64,000 nt of DNA from contig NC_045439.1 in NCBI RefSeq assembly GCF_002776525.5, forward strand, positions 159,386,755-159,450,754, written 5' to 3'. The DNA is from Piliocolobus tephrosceles. Taxonomy: Eukaryota; Chordata; Mammalia; Primates; Cercopithecidae. Made by a program: the position numbers and the translations under genes. This document shows, one piece after another, positions 12,101 to 24,262 of the stretch; position 1 is the first letter of the stretch, and the number at the start of each line of letters is the position of its first letter. The notes under the pieces are model-generated. The model made no database searches and was not told the DNA's origin. It saw only the letters and a list, made by a program, of their open reading frames with translations.

Positions 12101-12616
12101 TACAAGTGCAGATGTAGAAGTAGCCTGGCCCGTGAGAGAGCTAAGAGGCGGGAGAAGAGGCTGAGGGGAAGACAGGACTCACATCTTACCCTGACAACAG
12201 AAAGGAAGAAAAGAATCATGTTCACCTTCAAGTTAAAACCCTCTTCAGATTTAAAGAAATAGAGAGTTTATTGGGAAGTAGGCGAGTATATAGTTTGAGG
12301 AGTTTGAGAGATGTATTAATTCATCAGTGAAATTCAATATAAAGGTGAATCTTCTGTGTTGCTATTTGTCGACTACAGGGGGACAACACATACAACATTT
12401 TCATATTCTCTGATGTTTCAGTATTTTAAGGGTTCAAAAAATGTAACTGAAATCTAAACCACAGGTGGAAGAGCTCCCCTTGGGAGCTGAGAGGACAAGC
12501 ATCAGACCAGGGATGGAAAGGACAAGGAAGGCCTCTAGGAGAAGGAACACTGGAGGAGATTCTGAAGAATGAGTCAAGCAAACAGGGGAGGGAAAGAGAA
12601 GAGGAAAAAGTGTGCA
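9140..12616 (+). repeat. Low-copy duplicated unit, copy A
   Basis: About 3.5 kb that aligns over its length, in one order, with copies B and C. Shared blocks include CTATAGACATTGGCTGGAATC (9155), TTGTCTCATCTTAAACCACC (9950), GGAGAATGGCTTGATGA (10966), AATGAAACATTTCT and CTGTTGACACTCATTCTGCA (11760-11840), and GGAGGAGATTCTGAAGAATGAG near the right end. It ends where an L1 begins. An open frame at 10895-11113 is not conserved in B or C, so I do not call a gene. The unit is not recognised as a known repeat family. Confidence 0.75.
9271..9554 (-). mobile_element. Alu, antisense, inside copy A
   Basis: A TTGTTGTTGTTG-type tail remnant is followed by an antisense Alu ending GCCACTGCGCCTAGCC. Copy B lacks it at the matching place (about 13600), so it came after the duplication. 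Confidence 0.93.
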
Positions 12617-13410
12617 TGTGAAAAAATGCTCAACATCACTAATTGTTAGAGAAATGCAAATGAGAACCACAAAGAAATACTATCTCACACAAGTCAGAAT
12701 GGCCATTATTCAAAAGTCAAAAATTACAGATGCTGGCGAGGCTATGGAGGATAAAGAACACTTACACATTGCTACTGGTAATATAAGTTATTTTAACCAC
12801 TGCAAAAAACAGTTCACAGATTTCACAAAGAACTTAGAACTGCCATTTGACCCAACAATCCCATTACTGGCTATATACCCACAGGAATATAAATGGTTCT
12901 ACCATAAAGACACATGCATGCTTATATTCATTGCAGCACTATTTACAATAGCAGTGAAGTGAATCAACCTAGGTGCCCAACTATGTTGGACTTGTTAGAG
13001 AAAATGTGGTACGTATACACCACGGAATACTATGCAGCCATAAAATGAAGGAGATCATATCCTTTGCAGCAACCTGGATGCACCTTGAGGCCATTATCTT
13101 AAGCAAACTAATGCAGAAACAGAAAACCAAATACCACATGTTTTCACTTAGAAGTGGGAGCTAAACATTGTCTACACATTGACACAAAGAGGGAATAACT
13201 AAGACATTGGAGCTTAGTTCAGGTTGGAGGGTGGGAGGAGGGTGAGAATAAAAAGAACTATCAAGTACTATGCTCACTGCCTGGGTGATGAAATCACTTG
13301 CTCAACAAACCCAAGGACATGCAATTTACCCGTGTAACCAACCTGCGTATGTGCCCCTGAACCAAAAAACAAATGTTAGAACAAAAACCCAAAATCAATC
13401 AATTAAAATT
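12617..13410 (+). mobile_element. L1 3' end, sense
   Basis: The element starts in the C-terminal part of L1 ORF2 (AAAAAATGCTCAACATCACTAATTG), runs through the ORF2 end with frameshifts and stops, and ends in the 3' UTR (GTGCCCCTGAACCAAAAAACAAATG). It separates copies A and B. The open frame 12612-12962 is degraded ORF2. Confidence 0.9.
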
Positions 13411-15546
13411 ATGAGAAAGGCTACAGAAAAACTAAAACTCACATCCCGAATTCAGAGACCAGTCATTTTGTTAATATGCAAGTGTGAATTTTACCATATT
13501 GTTTATTTCTTCCTGAAGAGCTATAGATATTGACTGAAGTCCATGATTCTGTATGCCTTGTTTTTTAAAAATCTATATGACATTTACTTGTACAGTTAAC
13601 CTATCATATACATATGTATTATTTTCTTTTTTATTAGTGCTTAATAAAATTATTTTTGGCTTTCACTGAAGTAATAAATGCCACTCAGGAAATGTGTACT
13701 TACATTTCCAGGGAGTCGATATTTTTGTCATGTGGTCTTGTAGAAAGGGAATTGCAATCTTACTTTTTTCTTATAAACTAGCATAATATTTTAATATTTG
13801 TGACTTTTTGTGCTTTTTAGCTTTTTATTTACCTTTACTAAGTCAATAATTTACCCACCTTCCTATTATTTTAGCCGATCTGTTGATATTCATTGTCTTA
13901 GGCTGGACTTTTGACACTTGTCTGACACGGTCTGTATGTGTATAGACGGCTGGGTGTCCTGGCTAGTGAAGATGGCATTCCTCACCCTAAGTTGAACAGT
14001 GTTTTCCTCACCTGAAACAATCAAGACATAACAGCAAGAAGAGGGTAGACATAATTCAGGATTCCACAGCAGATGAGAATTTGCCCGCAGTGTGGAGGGC
14101 GCTAATGCCAACAGGACAGTGTCGAGAAGCACATATTTTATTTTGAATGAAGCATTTCTACAGAGGGGTCTCTATGGCATATATTTGCTATACAATTAAT
14201 AAAATCTTCAATCAAATAGCCTACAAATCCTACTCGAGCGGCTGCATTTGCTCATGATTTATGAGGTGTTAGCAAACAATACAGCAAGACAACTGATAGT
14301 TTATGGGTGTTTTTACTCCAAATTAACAGAGTAGCTTTTGTTTTGCCAGATATAGCTGTAGTGAGGAGCTCTGTGTTTTAACACCATATCAAAATAATTT
14401 CAAGGCCAGATCTTGATCAAGAACGCGTGTTTCGCCTATACATTGTGATGGCGTTAGAACCAGGCGCTATTAACCAAAATTTTACAGAATATGAAGAGCA
14501 ATATACTCCATGCAAATAAAACAGCCTGTGGAATGTACATAGTGAGGGACAGAGGCAAGATGATTCTCAAGCAAACTGGATGTTTACCGGGGAAGCAAAC
14601 AGAGTAGATATACATTAACATTTTCTTCTTCTTTTAATAATAATTGTGTTCTTATAAATTAAAAGCTGCACTTGCATTATTTCATATTATATTCAGTTTA
14701 TTGGCCACATGTAACAAAATAACATAGAAGACCCAGGAGAGGGTCATATGAGGTAGTTCAGTCTACATATACATGTCATTTCTGACAACTCTAATGAATG
14801 GCCACTCATCCTTGGGCTTGTTGCAGGACAGCCATGCTATGTCCAAGCAGCTGTCTTTGTGCAGACAGGAATACGATGAAGGGTTCAAGGTCAAGTTTAC
14901 TCAAACAGGTTCTCCTGAGGTCTTTGCCTTTTGTTTCTGGAGTATTTCCAAAGTTCTGTAAACTATGTGTTGGTAGAGTATTTGCAACCCCACCTGTATG
15001 AGAGCTGGCATGATTACCCTCCCTCAATCTTACCACTGAATGTGGAGAATGGCTTGATATACCCCTGGCTGTATGCTTCCAGATGACAGTATTAAGGTGA
15101 ATATGAAACATTATGAATGGAACCCACAGAGAAAGATAAATCAGTAAACTCACATTTGAAATCCTTAAAGGTAAAGTTAGAATCAGTCCATGCACAGTGC
15201 CTGTAGGAGTCTTGATGGAGGACGTCTCTACATATCATTGAATCAAAAATTTAGATGTATCTAAAGGAAAAGAAGATATCACCGTCAATTAGACTGTTAC
15301 ACACATAATAGCATCATTTTATACTTACTGAAAAATGTTCCTAGAATTATGAAGGTATAATTTTTATTCACATAAAGATGAAAGCAACATTGAAAATATC
15401 CCTAAATGAATTCACAAATATCTTGACATTCTGATTCTAGTTGTTCTTAATTAGATTTTGACACAGAGATATGAGTATCTTAAGACATTACCTTCTGAGG
15501 CAAGAAGACTCATAGCCATAAAACATTTCTTCATAAAAAAGGCCAC

Positions 15547-16009
15547 GATTGTGCATGTTCATTGCAACACTATTCACAATAGCGAAGACATGGAATCAAC
15601 CTAAATGCCCATCAATAATAGACTGGATAAAGACAATGTGATACATATACACCATGGAATACTATACAGTCATAACAAACAATGAGATCATGCCTTTTTC
15701 AGGAACATGGATGAAGCTGAAGGCCATTATCCCTCGCAAAGTAATGCAGGAACAGAAAAACATATATCTCATGTTCTCATAAGTAGGAGCTAAGTGATGA
15801 GAACAAATGGACATACAGAGGAGAACAACACACATTGAGGCCTGTGGTGGGTAGAAGGTAGGAGGAGGGAGAGGATAAAAAAATAATAACTAATAGGTAC
15901 TAGGCTGAATACCTGGGTAATGAAATAATCTGTACAACAAATATTCACGACCACAAGTTTATCTATGTAACCAACCCACACTTGTACCCCTGAACTTAAA
16001 AGTTTTTTA
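15547..16009 (+). mobile_element. L1 3' end, sense, inside copy B
   Basis: It begins GATTGTGCATGTTCATTGCAACACTATTC (end of ORF2) and ends CCCCTGAACTTAAAAGTTTTTT. In copies A and C the AATGAAACATTTCT..AGGAGGCT text runs straight on, so this is a clean 5'-truncated insertion; AAAAGGC lies at both ends. Confidence 0.9.
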
Positions 16010-17214
16010 AAAGGCTGCATTATTGTCTGTGTAATTTCTGCCTTTCCTGTTGACACACATTCTGCATGTTTTGATGCTGGTAATCTTATTTAACATAAAA
16101 TGACAACAGAAGATTTCAGGACTAGTTGGTCTATGTACAATGTAAACTATGTTTTGGTGGCCACCAGACTAACAGTAATGGTGATTTAAAATTTGAATAT
16201 TACGCACAAAGTTGGTAAAATTTTAGTATGTAACTAAAATGTATTTGGAAATGTTTATCAATTGAGCCATGTTAATACACCTGACTCTTGAAGAACAAGA
16301 CCTTCTCAGTCAAGGGGACAAAACTGTTAGAAGAAAAGAAAAGGTTCAGATGAGGTAGAGGCAGCAGGGCCCATGAGAGGGTCTCTACAGGGGATCGAGG
16401 ATGGGGAGGCTGAAGAAGAGGTTGGCGGGAGGAAGTCGGGATTCATATGCTTTCTTGAGAACAGAAGGGAGTAACAGAAACAGGCTCATCTTCAAGTTCA
16501 AATTTTTTTCAGATAGGAGGAGACTTGGAATTTATTGGAAAGTAGCTAAGAATATGGGTGAGGAGTTTGAAAGATTCATGAATGCATTTGCGAAATTTCA
16601 AATAAAGGTAAATGTTCTCTGTTGATCTTTGTTCACCATACTTTTTGGGCTCACAGGGAACAACAACATAGGCAAAGTTTCAGTTTTCTTTGATACTCTT
16701 GTCTGGTGGGGACTCAGAAAACTTAACAGAAATCTAAATTATAGGTGGAAGAACTGCTCTTGGGAACTAAAAGGACAGGTTTCAGTCCTGGAATGGGATG
16801 GACAAGGGAGACCTCTAGAAGGAGGAGCACTGGAGGAGATTCTGGAGAGTGAGGAGCAGCAAGTCCAGCAGACGGGAGGGAAAGGGAAGAGGAAAACGTG
16901 TATCCGTGCACAGGCCAGGGCATGAGAGGAGGGCAGTGGATTGGAAGGACTGCTGGGATCACTCATATGTGAGAAGGCCTGAGCAGAAAGGGCAGACCAT
17001 GGAGGGACTGGGTGATGATGCAGGGGAGACATTTTCAAGGAACACACATGTTCACACATCTGTGTCTGTATGTCTTCTTACATTTTCTTTCATATTCTCA
17101 CAAACATCATGATTTTCGTGTTTCAGAGTGTAACATGTATTTTGATTTTATTCTTTCTACCCTTTTGCATTTTGCATATAGTCATAGTTACTTTTCTAAA
17201 TTTCTTTCTTTTTT

Positions 17215-17503
17215 TAATTTTTTTATTTGAGACAGGGTCTCACTCCTGTCGCCCAGATTAGGGTGGTGCAATCATGGCTCACTGAAGCCTTGACTTTCCA
17301 AGCTCAGGTGGTTCTTCCACCTGAGGTTCCCAAGCAGCTGTGACTTCAGGTGTGTGCCACACCCAACTAATTTTTTTTTTTTTTGTAGACACATGGTTTC
17401 ACCACGTTGCTCAGGCTGGTCGCAAACTCGTAGACTCAAGCCATCCACCTGCCTTGGACTCCCAAAGTGCTAGGATTATAGGCATGAGCCAGGGCACAGA
17501 GCC
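17215..17503 (-). mobile_element. Old Alu (AluJ-like), antisense, inside copy B
   Basis: Strongly diverged antisense Alu (GAGACAGGGTCTCACTCCTG ... GAGCCAGGGCACAGAGCC). Copy C continues without it from CTAAATTTCTTT to TTGCCTACAT (about 45360-45395), so it entered B after duplication. Confidence 0.88.
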
Positions 17504-17904
17504 TACTTGCCTACATTTTTTATCAGTGAATTATTCGTAGTTGAAGTATTTGCTAGCTAATTAAGCAAATGAAATTTCCCCCTTTATATGTCTTTGGTTA
17601 ATCATTTCTTAAGATCAGTATCCCCTCATTTTAGGGGAGAGTCACCACTTCATGTCCTTAAGCAGGGATTTTGTTTGGGGTTCTGTTTTTCCTGTTAATT
17701 TTGGAAACTTCTACGTTTTGGAAACCAAGCCACATATTCATTTGAAAAATCCTGTCCCATGACCTTTTACTTTGTTCTTTACCTGTAAAATATCACATCG
17801 TTTGTTCTGCTTACCTTGAATTTAATTTGTACTTTTTTTCAGGTCTGTAGGTAAGATCTTTAGATAATTGATTATTAAATTTATTTGTTTTTACTTATTT
17901 TATT

Positions 17905-18193
17905 TTGTCTTTGAGACAGGGTCTCACTCTTTCTCCCAACCTGAAGTGCAGTGGTGCAATCTTGGCTCACTGTAACCTCCCGCTCCCAGGTTCAAATGAT
18001 TCTGCTTCCTTATCCTCCCATGTAGCTGGAATTACAGGTGCCTGCCACCATGCCAGGCTATTTTTTGTATTTTTAGTAAAGATGGGAGTTTGCCATGTGG
18101 GTCAGGCTGGTCTTGAACTCCTGACCTCAAGTGATCCTCCTGCCTCAGCCTCCTAAAGTGCTGGGATTGCAGGTGTGAGCCACTGTGCCTGGA
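17905..18193 (-). mobile_element. Alu, antisense
   Basis: GAGACAGGGTCTCACTCTTT to GAGCCACTGTGCCTGGAC; a moderately old Alu. Confidence 0.93.
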
Positions 18194-19505
18194 CTTATTT
18201 TTAATATGTAACTCTCAATGCCATAAATTTTCCACTAAGTTCTTTTGTGTTTCACATTTTGATAAGTTTTGTTTTCATTTGAAGTTTGTTCAAAATATAT
18301 TTAATTTTGTGTATATTTATAAGTGCAGTGTGATGCTTTGATCTATGCATCATTTCAATCACCTCACCAACTTATTTTTTAGTACAATGAGAACATTAAA
18401 AAATCTATACTTTTAGCAATTTTGGAATATACAATACACTGTCATCAATAGTGGTTACCATGTAGTGCAATAGATCATCAAATTTATTTCTCCAGTTTAA
18501 CTGAAACATCCCACTCTGATGAACATCTTCCCATTCTTTGTCCCTTGCCAGCCTCCCCAGCCTCTGGTAACCACCTTTATTTATATTCTCTGTTCATATG
18601 AGATTACTTTTATTAGATTCCACAAATAAATGACATCATTCATTATTTGTCTTTCTCGACCTGACATATTTTGCTTAGTATAACATCCTTCAATTCCATC
18701 CTTGTCATGAATGACTAAATAGCCTTCATTTAAGAGGCAAAATAGTATTTATTAAATTTTATTTCGTTTTCATTTTCTTTATTCAATTGATGGACATTTA
18801 GTTTGCTCCCATGTCTTCACTGTTATGAATAATGCTGAAATGAACGTGGGAATGCAGATATCTCTCCCACATACCAATTTCAGATCTTTTGGATATATAC
18901 CCAGAAGTAAGATTGTTGGATCATATGGTAGTTTTACTTATTTAGTTTTTGAGGAACTCTTATACCATTTTTCCAAATACCATTTACTTCCCCAGCAACA
19001 ATGTACAAGTGTTCCCTTTTCTCCACATCCTTGCCAACACTGGTTAGCATTTGTCTTTTTGAAAATAGCCATTCTAACTGGTGTGAGATGGTATCTCATT
19101 GTGGTTTCAATTTGCGTTTTTCTGATCAAAGTTGTTGAGAATTTTTAATATTCATTTTCACCATTTGTAGGTTTTCTTTTGAGAAATGTCTTTTCAGATC
19201 ATTGGAACTTTTTTTTTTTTTGGTTTGTTTTCTTTGTTACTGAGTTGTTTTTGTCTCAGTCTCTAAGTTGTCTATTAATTGTTAATTTTTTCCTGTACTG
19301 TGCAGTCTTTAGTTTGATGCAGTTCCATTTGTCTATTTTTGCTATTATTACCCATGTTCTTGAGCTCATATGCAGAAACTAATCGCCCAAACCAATGTGA
19401 TGAAGATTTTCCCTTATGTTTTATTCCATTAGCTTTACAGCTCCATGTATTTTGTTTAAGTTTTTATCCATTTTGAGTGGGCTTTTTAAATATGGTATGC
19501 AATAA
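18194..19505 (-). mobile_element. L1 (L1PB/L1MA-age), antisense 3' part
   Basis: Reads the L1 3' UTR and then the ORF2 C-terminal region on the minus strand (CCCCAGCCTCTGGTAACCACC, GGATATATACCCAGAAGTAAG, TGGTGTGAGATGGTATCTCATTGTGG). A fragment of ORF2 stays open at 19129-18938 but is otherwise broken. Confidence 0.85.
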
Positions 19506-20654
19506 AGTGAAAGTGAAAGATATGGAAGTTCTTTTGGTAAGCAATTTCTTTCTCTTTTTTTGCTCATTATTTCTTTGCAGTTAGTAATTAGTGACCATAT
19601 TTTGAAAGAACCGTCTGAGAGTGTGGTGAAGCAGGAGGGAAGATACGCTACCCATTTGTAAATCATTAGGTTCAAAGAAATTTAAGGGCTTGATATTTGA
19701 ATGTTGTGGAATTTAGCCTCATTTCCCAGAGAGAAATGGGAACACACATGTTCTTATGTTATTTAAAATAAATCTACACATGTTGATAGAAGGCATCTTC
19801 TCGTTAGATATTGAGGGGAAAACAAGAGTTGTAAAACTTAGTCCTGACTTTAAGAAGTATACAACTTAGTTGGGGGAAGAGCATTCAATATCTAAAGAGG
19901 GTAAGACTGATGTGGATGTTCCAAAAGTAAAACTGATAAACTTTGTTCCAAAATAGATGAGTCTACTTTTCTTCTATTAAAATCCTTAATTGCAGTGCCT
20001 AAAATCCTTAACTGCAAGGAATATAAGACTTAAAATTAACTAAAAGAAATTCTCAGGGGTGCTAATCATCAGCTAGTCATCTATGACTGAGTAAGTGAAG
20101 GTGCTGACAGCTCCAAGAGGCTACTGTCCATTACATTCTTTCTTATTTGTGTTATTTTCCAGAATTAGCCACAACTTATGCTGAAATTGATGACATAAAA
20201 AAGGGAAAAAGTGAGAAACCCACTTTTCCTTTTAGTCCTTTCTTACTCATCAGTCAGCTGAAGATAGAGAGTTTGGGTAGAATGTGTGCATATTAAAAAG
20301 TGACATAAAAACAGTTGAATTATTTTTGTACAGCGTTTCCACTGCAATGGTTAAACAGATAAAAAAGAAAAAAAAAACACATGTGCATATACAAGCTACA
20401 AAACAGAAATTGTGTGACTTTTTGGAAATTTTACATATCAGATAAATGTTGTTATATTTACATGTAAAACTAGCACTCTTTGATATAAAGAGGAATGTTA
20501 AAATTCATGCTAATAACTTTACATTATAATTGTTATTTACTTAAAAATATTAAATAGCAAATTTTTTAAAAACTCAAAGTAGAGAGACTACAGAAGAAAA
20601 AGCTTCATGTTTTATTGACTGATTGATGGATGGATTTTCTTAGTTACTTATCTT
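19506..20654. other. No feature recognised
   Basis: AT-rich sequence without a convincing frame or repeat signature. Short A-rich runs at about 20355-20380. Confidence 0.4.
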
Positions 20655-20807
20655 TTACAGACAGAGTCTCTCTCTTTCTGTGTACAGACTGGAGTGCAGT
20701 GGGACAATCATGGCTTAGTGCAGCCTCAAGCTCCTAGGTTCAAGAAACTCTCCCACCTCAGCCTCCCAAGTAGCTGGGACTCCAGGTGTATGCCACCACA
20801 TCTGGGT
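20655..20807 (-). mobile_element. Partial Alu (single arm), antisense
   Basis: CAGAGTCTCTCTCTTTCTGTG to CCACCACATCTGGG matches one Alu arm with heavy decay; the other arm is absent. Confidence 0.8.
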
Positions 20808-20811
20808 CTTC

Positions 20812-21112
20812 ATTTGTTAGTATTGTATCTGATGGTAATTGGTTCCAGAACCCCTGCAAATACCAAAGTCCACAAATGCTCAAGTCCTGTATATAAAATG
20901 TCTTAGTATTTACATATAACCCACATACATTCTCCTGTATACTTAAAATCACCTTTAGATTACTTGTAATACCAAATACAATACAAATGCATTGTAAATA
21001 GATGTTACACTATATTTTTTCATTTGTAGTATTTTTCGTTGTAATTTTAGATTTCTAGTTGGTTGAATGCATGGATGTGGAACCTGTGGATATGAAGGAT
21101 CAATTGTACCAT
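20812..21112 (+). mobile_element. Tigger/MER2-like DNA transposon remnant
   Basis: The blocks TTGGTTCCAGAACCCC, CAAATGCTCAAGTCC, TATTTACATATAACCCAC, TTTAGATTACTTGTAATACC and GGATGTGGAACCTGTGGATATG fit a non-autonomous Tc1/mariner-type primate DNA transposon. Orientation is provisional. Confidence 0.65.
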
Positions 21113-21120
21113 AAACTATA

Positions 21121-21385
21121 TGGCATAACCAATATAAATTTACTCCTTTACAGTTGTGGAGGATAAAAGTCTGAAAATCAATATGTTGGCAGGGTCATGT
21201 TCTCTCCAAAGGCTCTGAGGAAGCATCATTCCTTGCTTCTTTTGGTTTCTGATGGTTGTCAACAACCCTTGGCATCATTTGACAGTACATCTGCATCACT
21301 TCAATCTCTGCCTCCATCATCACATGGCTATCTTCCCTCTCTTTGTATGTGTGTTTCCAAACGTCTTTCTCCTTTTAAGAATACA
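21121..21385. mobile_element. LTR-like remnant, family not assigned
   Basis: ACAGTTGTGGAGGATAAAAGTCTGAAAATCAA..GTTGGCAGGGTCATG...CTTCTTTTGGTTTCTGATGGTTGTC resembles a widespread MaLR/ERVL-type sequence that I cannot name with confidence. The neighbouring L1 begins directly after it. Confidence 0.4.
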
Positions 21386-21480
21386 AGTTGTGATGTCATT
21401 GTTCAGTTCCCACCTATGAGTGAGAACATGCGGTGTTTGGTTTTCTGTTCTTGTGATAGTTTGCTAAGAATGATGGTTTC

Positions 21481-21779
21481 GGCCGGGCGTGGTGGCTCAA
21501 GCCTGTAATCCCAGCACTTTGGGAGGCCGAGATGGGCGGATCACGAGGTCAGGAGATCGAGACCATCCTGGCTAACACGGTGAAACCCCATCTCTACTAA
21601 AAAATACAAAAAACTAGCTGGGTGAGGTGGTGGGTGCCTGTAGTCCCAGCTACTCGGGAGGCTGAGGCAGGAGAATGGCATAAACCCAGGAGGCGGAGCT
21701 TGCAGTGAGCTGAGATCCGGCCACTGCACTCCAGCCCGGGCGACAGGGTGAGACTCTGTCTCAAAAAAAAAAAAAAAAA
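21481..21779 (+). mobile_element. Young AluY (Old World monkey type), sense
   Basis: Full-length, little-decayed Alu with GGCTCAAGCC and GATCCGGCCAC variants and an 18-A tail. The target duplication AATGATGGTTTC lies on both sides (about 21469-21480 and 21780-21791) within the antisense L1. Confidence 0.95.
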
Positions 21780-22148
21780 ATGATGGTTTCCAGCTGCATC
21801 CATGTCCCTACAAAGGCCGCAAACTCATCCTTTTTTATGGCTGCATAATATTCCATGGTGTATATGTGCCACACTTTCTTAATCCAGTCTGTCACTGATG
21901 GACATTTGGGTTGATTCCAAGTCTTTGCTATTGTGAATAGTGCCGCAATAAACATACATGTGCATGTGTCTTTATAGCAGCATGATTTATAATCCTTTGG
22001 GTATATACCCAGTAGTGGGATGGCTGGGTCATATGGTACATCTAGATCTAGATCCTTGAGGAATCGCCATACTGTTTTCCATAATGGTTGAACTAGTTTA
22101 CAATCCCACCAACAGTGTAAAAGTGTTCCTATTTCTCCACATCCTCTC

Positions 22149-22548
22149 NNNNNNNNNNNNNNNNNNNNNNNNNNNNNNNNNNNNNNNNNNNNNNNNNNNN
22201 NNNNNNNNNNNNNNNNNNNNNNNNNNNNNNNNNNNNNNNNNNNNNNNNNNNNNNNNNNNNNNNNNNNNNNNNNNNNNNNNNNNNNNNNNNNNNNNNNNNN
22301 NNNNNNNNNNNNNNNNNNNNNNNNNNNNNNNNNNNNNNNNNNNNNNNNNNNNNNNNNNNNNNNNNNNNNNNNNNNNNNNNNNNNNNNNNNNNNNNNNNNN
22401 NNNNNNNNNNNNNNNNNNNNNNNNNNNNNNNNNNNNNNNNNNNNNNNNNNNNNNNNNNNNNNNNNNNNNNNNNNNNNNNNNNNNNNNNNNNNNNNNNNNN
22501 NNNNNNNNNNNNNNNNNNNNNNNNNNNNNNNNNNNNNNNNNNNNNNNN
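22149..22548. other. Assembly gap (400 N)
   Basis: The run of N lies inside the antisense L1, just before a sense L1 with the same sequence. The length is probably an estimate. Confidence 0.99.
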
Positions 22549-22612
22549 TTGCTTTTGGTGTTTTAGACATGAAGTCCTTGCCCATGCCTATGTCCTGAAT
22601 GGTACTACCTAT

Positions 22613-23353
22613 AAAAAAATCAGGAAGCAACAGGTGTTGGAGAGGATGTGGAGAAATAGGAACACTTTTACACTGTTGGTGGGATTGTAAACTAGTTCAA
22701 CCATTATGGAAAACAGTATGGCAATTCCTCAAGGATCTAGAACTAGATGTACCATATGACCCAGCCATCCCACTACTGGGTATATACCCAAAGGAATATA
22801 AATTATGCTACTACAAAGACACATGCACACGTATGTTTATTGTGGCACTATTCACAATAGCAAAGACTTGGAATCAACCCAAATGTCCATNNNNNNNNNN
22901 NNNNNNNNNNNNNNNNNNNNNNNNNNNNNNNNNNNNNNNNNNNNNNNNNNNNNNNNNNNNNNNNNNNNNNNNNNNNNNNNNNNNNNNNNNGCCATAAAAA
23001 AGGATGAGTTTGCGTCCTTTGTAGGGACATGGATGCAGCTGGAAACCATCATTCTTAGCAAACTATCACAAGAAGAGAAAACCAAACACCGCATGTTCTC
23101 ACTCATAGGTGGGAACTGAACAATGAGTTCACTTGGACTCGGGAAGGGGAACATCACACACTGGGGCCTATCATGGGGAGGGGGGAGGGGGGAGGGATTG
23201 CATTGGGGAGTTATACCTGATATAAATGATGAATTGATGGGTGCTGACGAGTTGATGGGTGCAGCACACCAACATGGCACATGTATACATATGTAACAAA
23301 CCTGCACGTTATGCACATGTACCCTAGAACTTAAAGTATAATAAAAAAAAAAA
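22613..23353 (+). mobile_element. L1 (L1PA-age) 3' end, sense, with 100-N gap
   Basis: It starts in ORF2 near its end (CAGGAAGCAACAGGTGTTGG), runs through the ORF2 stop region and 3' UTR and ends in AATAAAAAAAAAAAAG. The N run 22891-22990 lies in the ORF2 end. The 3' UTR has the duplicated TTGATGGGTGCTGACGAG stretch at 23233-23262. It faces the antisense L1 to its left. Confidence 0.93.
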
Positions 23354-23953
23354 AGTTTAAATTATTCCAAAAACTTTGTCATTAATCAAATGGCCATAAT
23401 TTTTGAAAATCCACTAATTTAAATGGGAACTATTCTAGTCCAGTTAGATAGCTTCCTAAATACTGAGCATATAAAGATATTCCACATTCTTCTTTACAAC
23501 ATTTATACTATGGAATTCAGATCTCATTAATTCATCATATGTAATGCTATCACAGACCGTGGTTAGGCTACAGTTTGAAGGAAGCCATTGAAAAATGGTA
23601 AGAAATATTTTTACAAAAACTTTTAATGCTACTGAAAAGATCAAATGTTTCAATAAGTTAGAAGCATATATTAATCGATATACTTATAAATATACTCATT
23701 GACAAACTAATTAGAAATTATACTAAGTATAATTTGAGTTAAAAGCAAAACTTGAAATGAGGCAAAGGGCTTTTTAAAATAAAAATTTAAAAATACACTA
23801 AAATGTGAGTTATAAGCTATAATTCATTGAAGAATATAATGGTAAAATATATAAAGAAAAAGCAAATGTTTATGAAAAGAAATACAATTGTCAGAGATTT
23901 TGGTATCTCTTCCCCATGGGAAATCAAATGGTTAAAAAAAATACATAACATTG
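23354..23953. other. No feature recognised
   Basis: Very AT-rich, no convincing frame or repeat. Confidence 0.4.
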
Positions 23954-24262
23954 GCTGGGTGTGGTGGCTCATGCCTGTAATCCCAGCACTTTGGGAGGCC
24001 GAGGCGGGTGGATCACCTGAGGTCAGGAGTTCGAGACCAGCCTGGTCAACAAGGTGAAACTCTGTTTCTACTAAAAAATGCAAAAAAAAAAAAAAAAAAA
24101 ATTAGTCGGGCTTGGTGGCAGGTGCCTGTAGTCCCAGCTACTTGGAGTCTGAGGTGGAGAATTGCTTGAATCCAGGAGGCAGAGGTTTCAGTAAGCCAAG
24201 ATTGCACCACTGCAGTCCAGCCTGGGAGACAGACCAAAAGTCTGTCTCAAAAAGAAAAAGAA
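23954..24262 (+). mobile_element. Alu (AluS-like), sense
   Basis: GGCTGGGTGTGGTGGCTCAT start, CACCTGAGGTCAGGAGTTCG diagnostic of AluS, a long internal A-run at 24082-24100 and an AAAAAGAAAAAG tail. Confidence 0.95.

Larger units (their letters stand above)
13505..17730 (+). repeat. Low-copy duplicated unit, copy B
   Basis: It starts at CTATAGATATTGACTGAAGTC, matching copy A at 9155, and runs colinearly with A to about 16890. It then continues, colinear with C, to TTAAGCAGGGATTTTGTTTGGGG near 17660-17730. It contains an L1 tail and an Alu that the other copies lack. No coding frame is conserved between copies (14773-14961 is open only here). Confidence 0.75.
21386..22612 (-). mobile_element. 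L1 (L1PA-age) 3' part, antisense, with Alu and gap
   Basis: The text runs from inside the 3' UTR (TTCAGTTCCCACCTATGAGTGAG) leftward into ORF2. It is split by an AluY and by a 400-N gap, and ends at GGCATGGGCAAGGACTTCAT-type ORF2 sequence (read on the minus strand). The L1 text on both sides of the gap would be a few hundred bases apart in an intact L1, so the gap may simply hide L1. Confidence 0.88.

Noticed and set aside
22084..22630. Long frames running through N
   Set aside because: They are artefacts of translating the gap as X; the flanks are L1.
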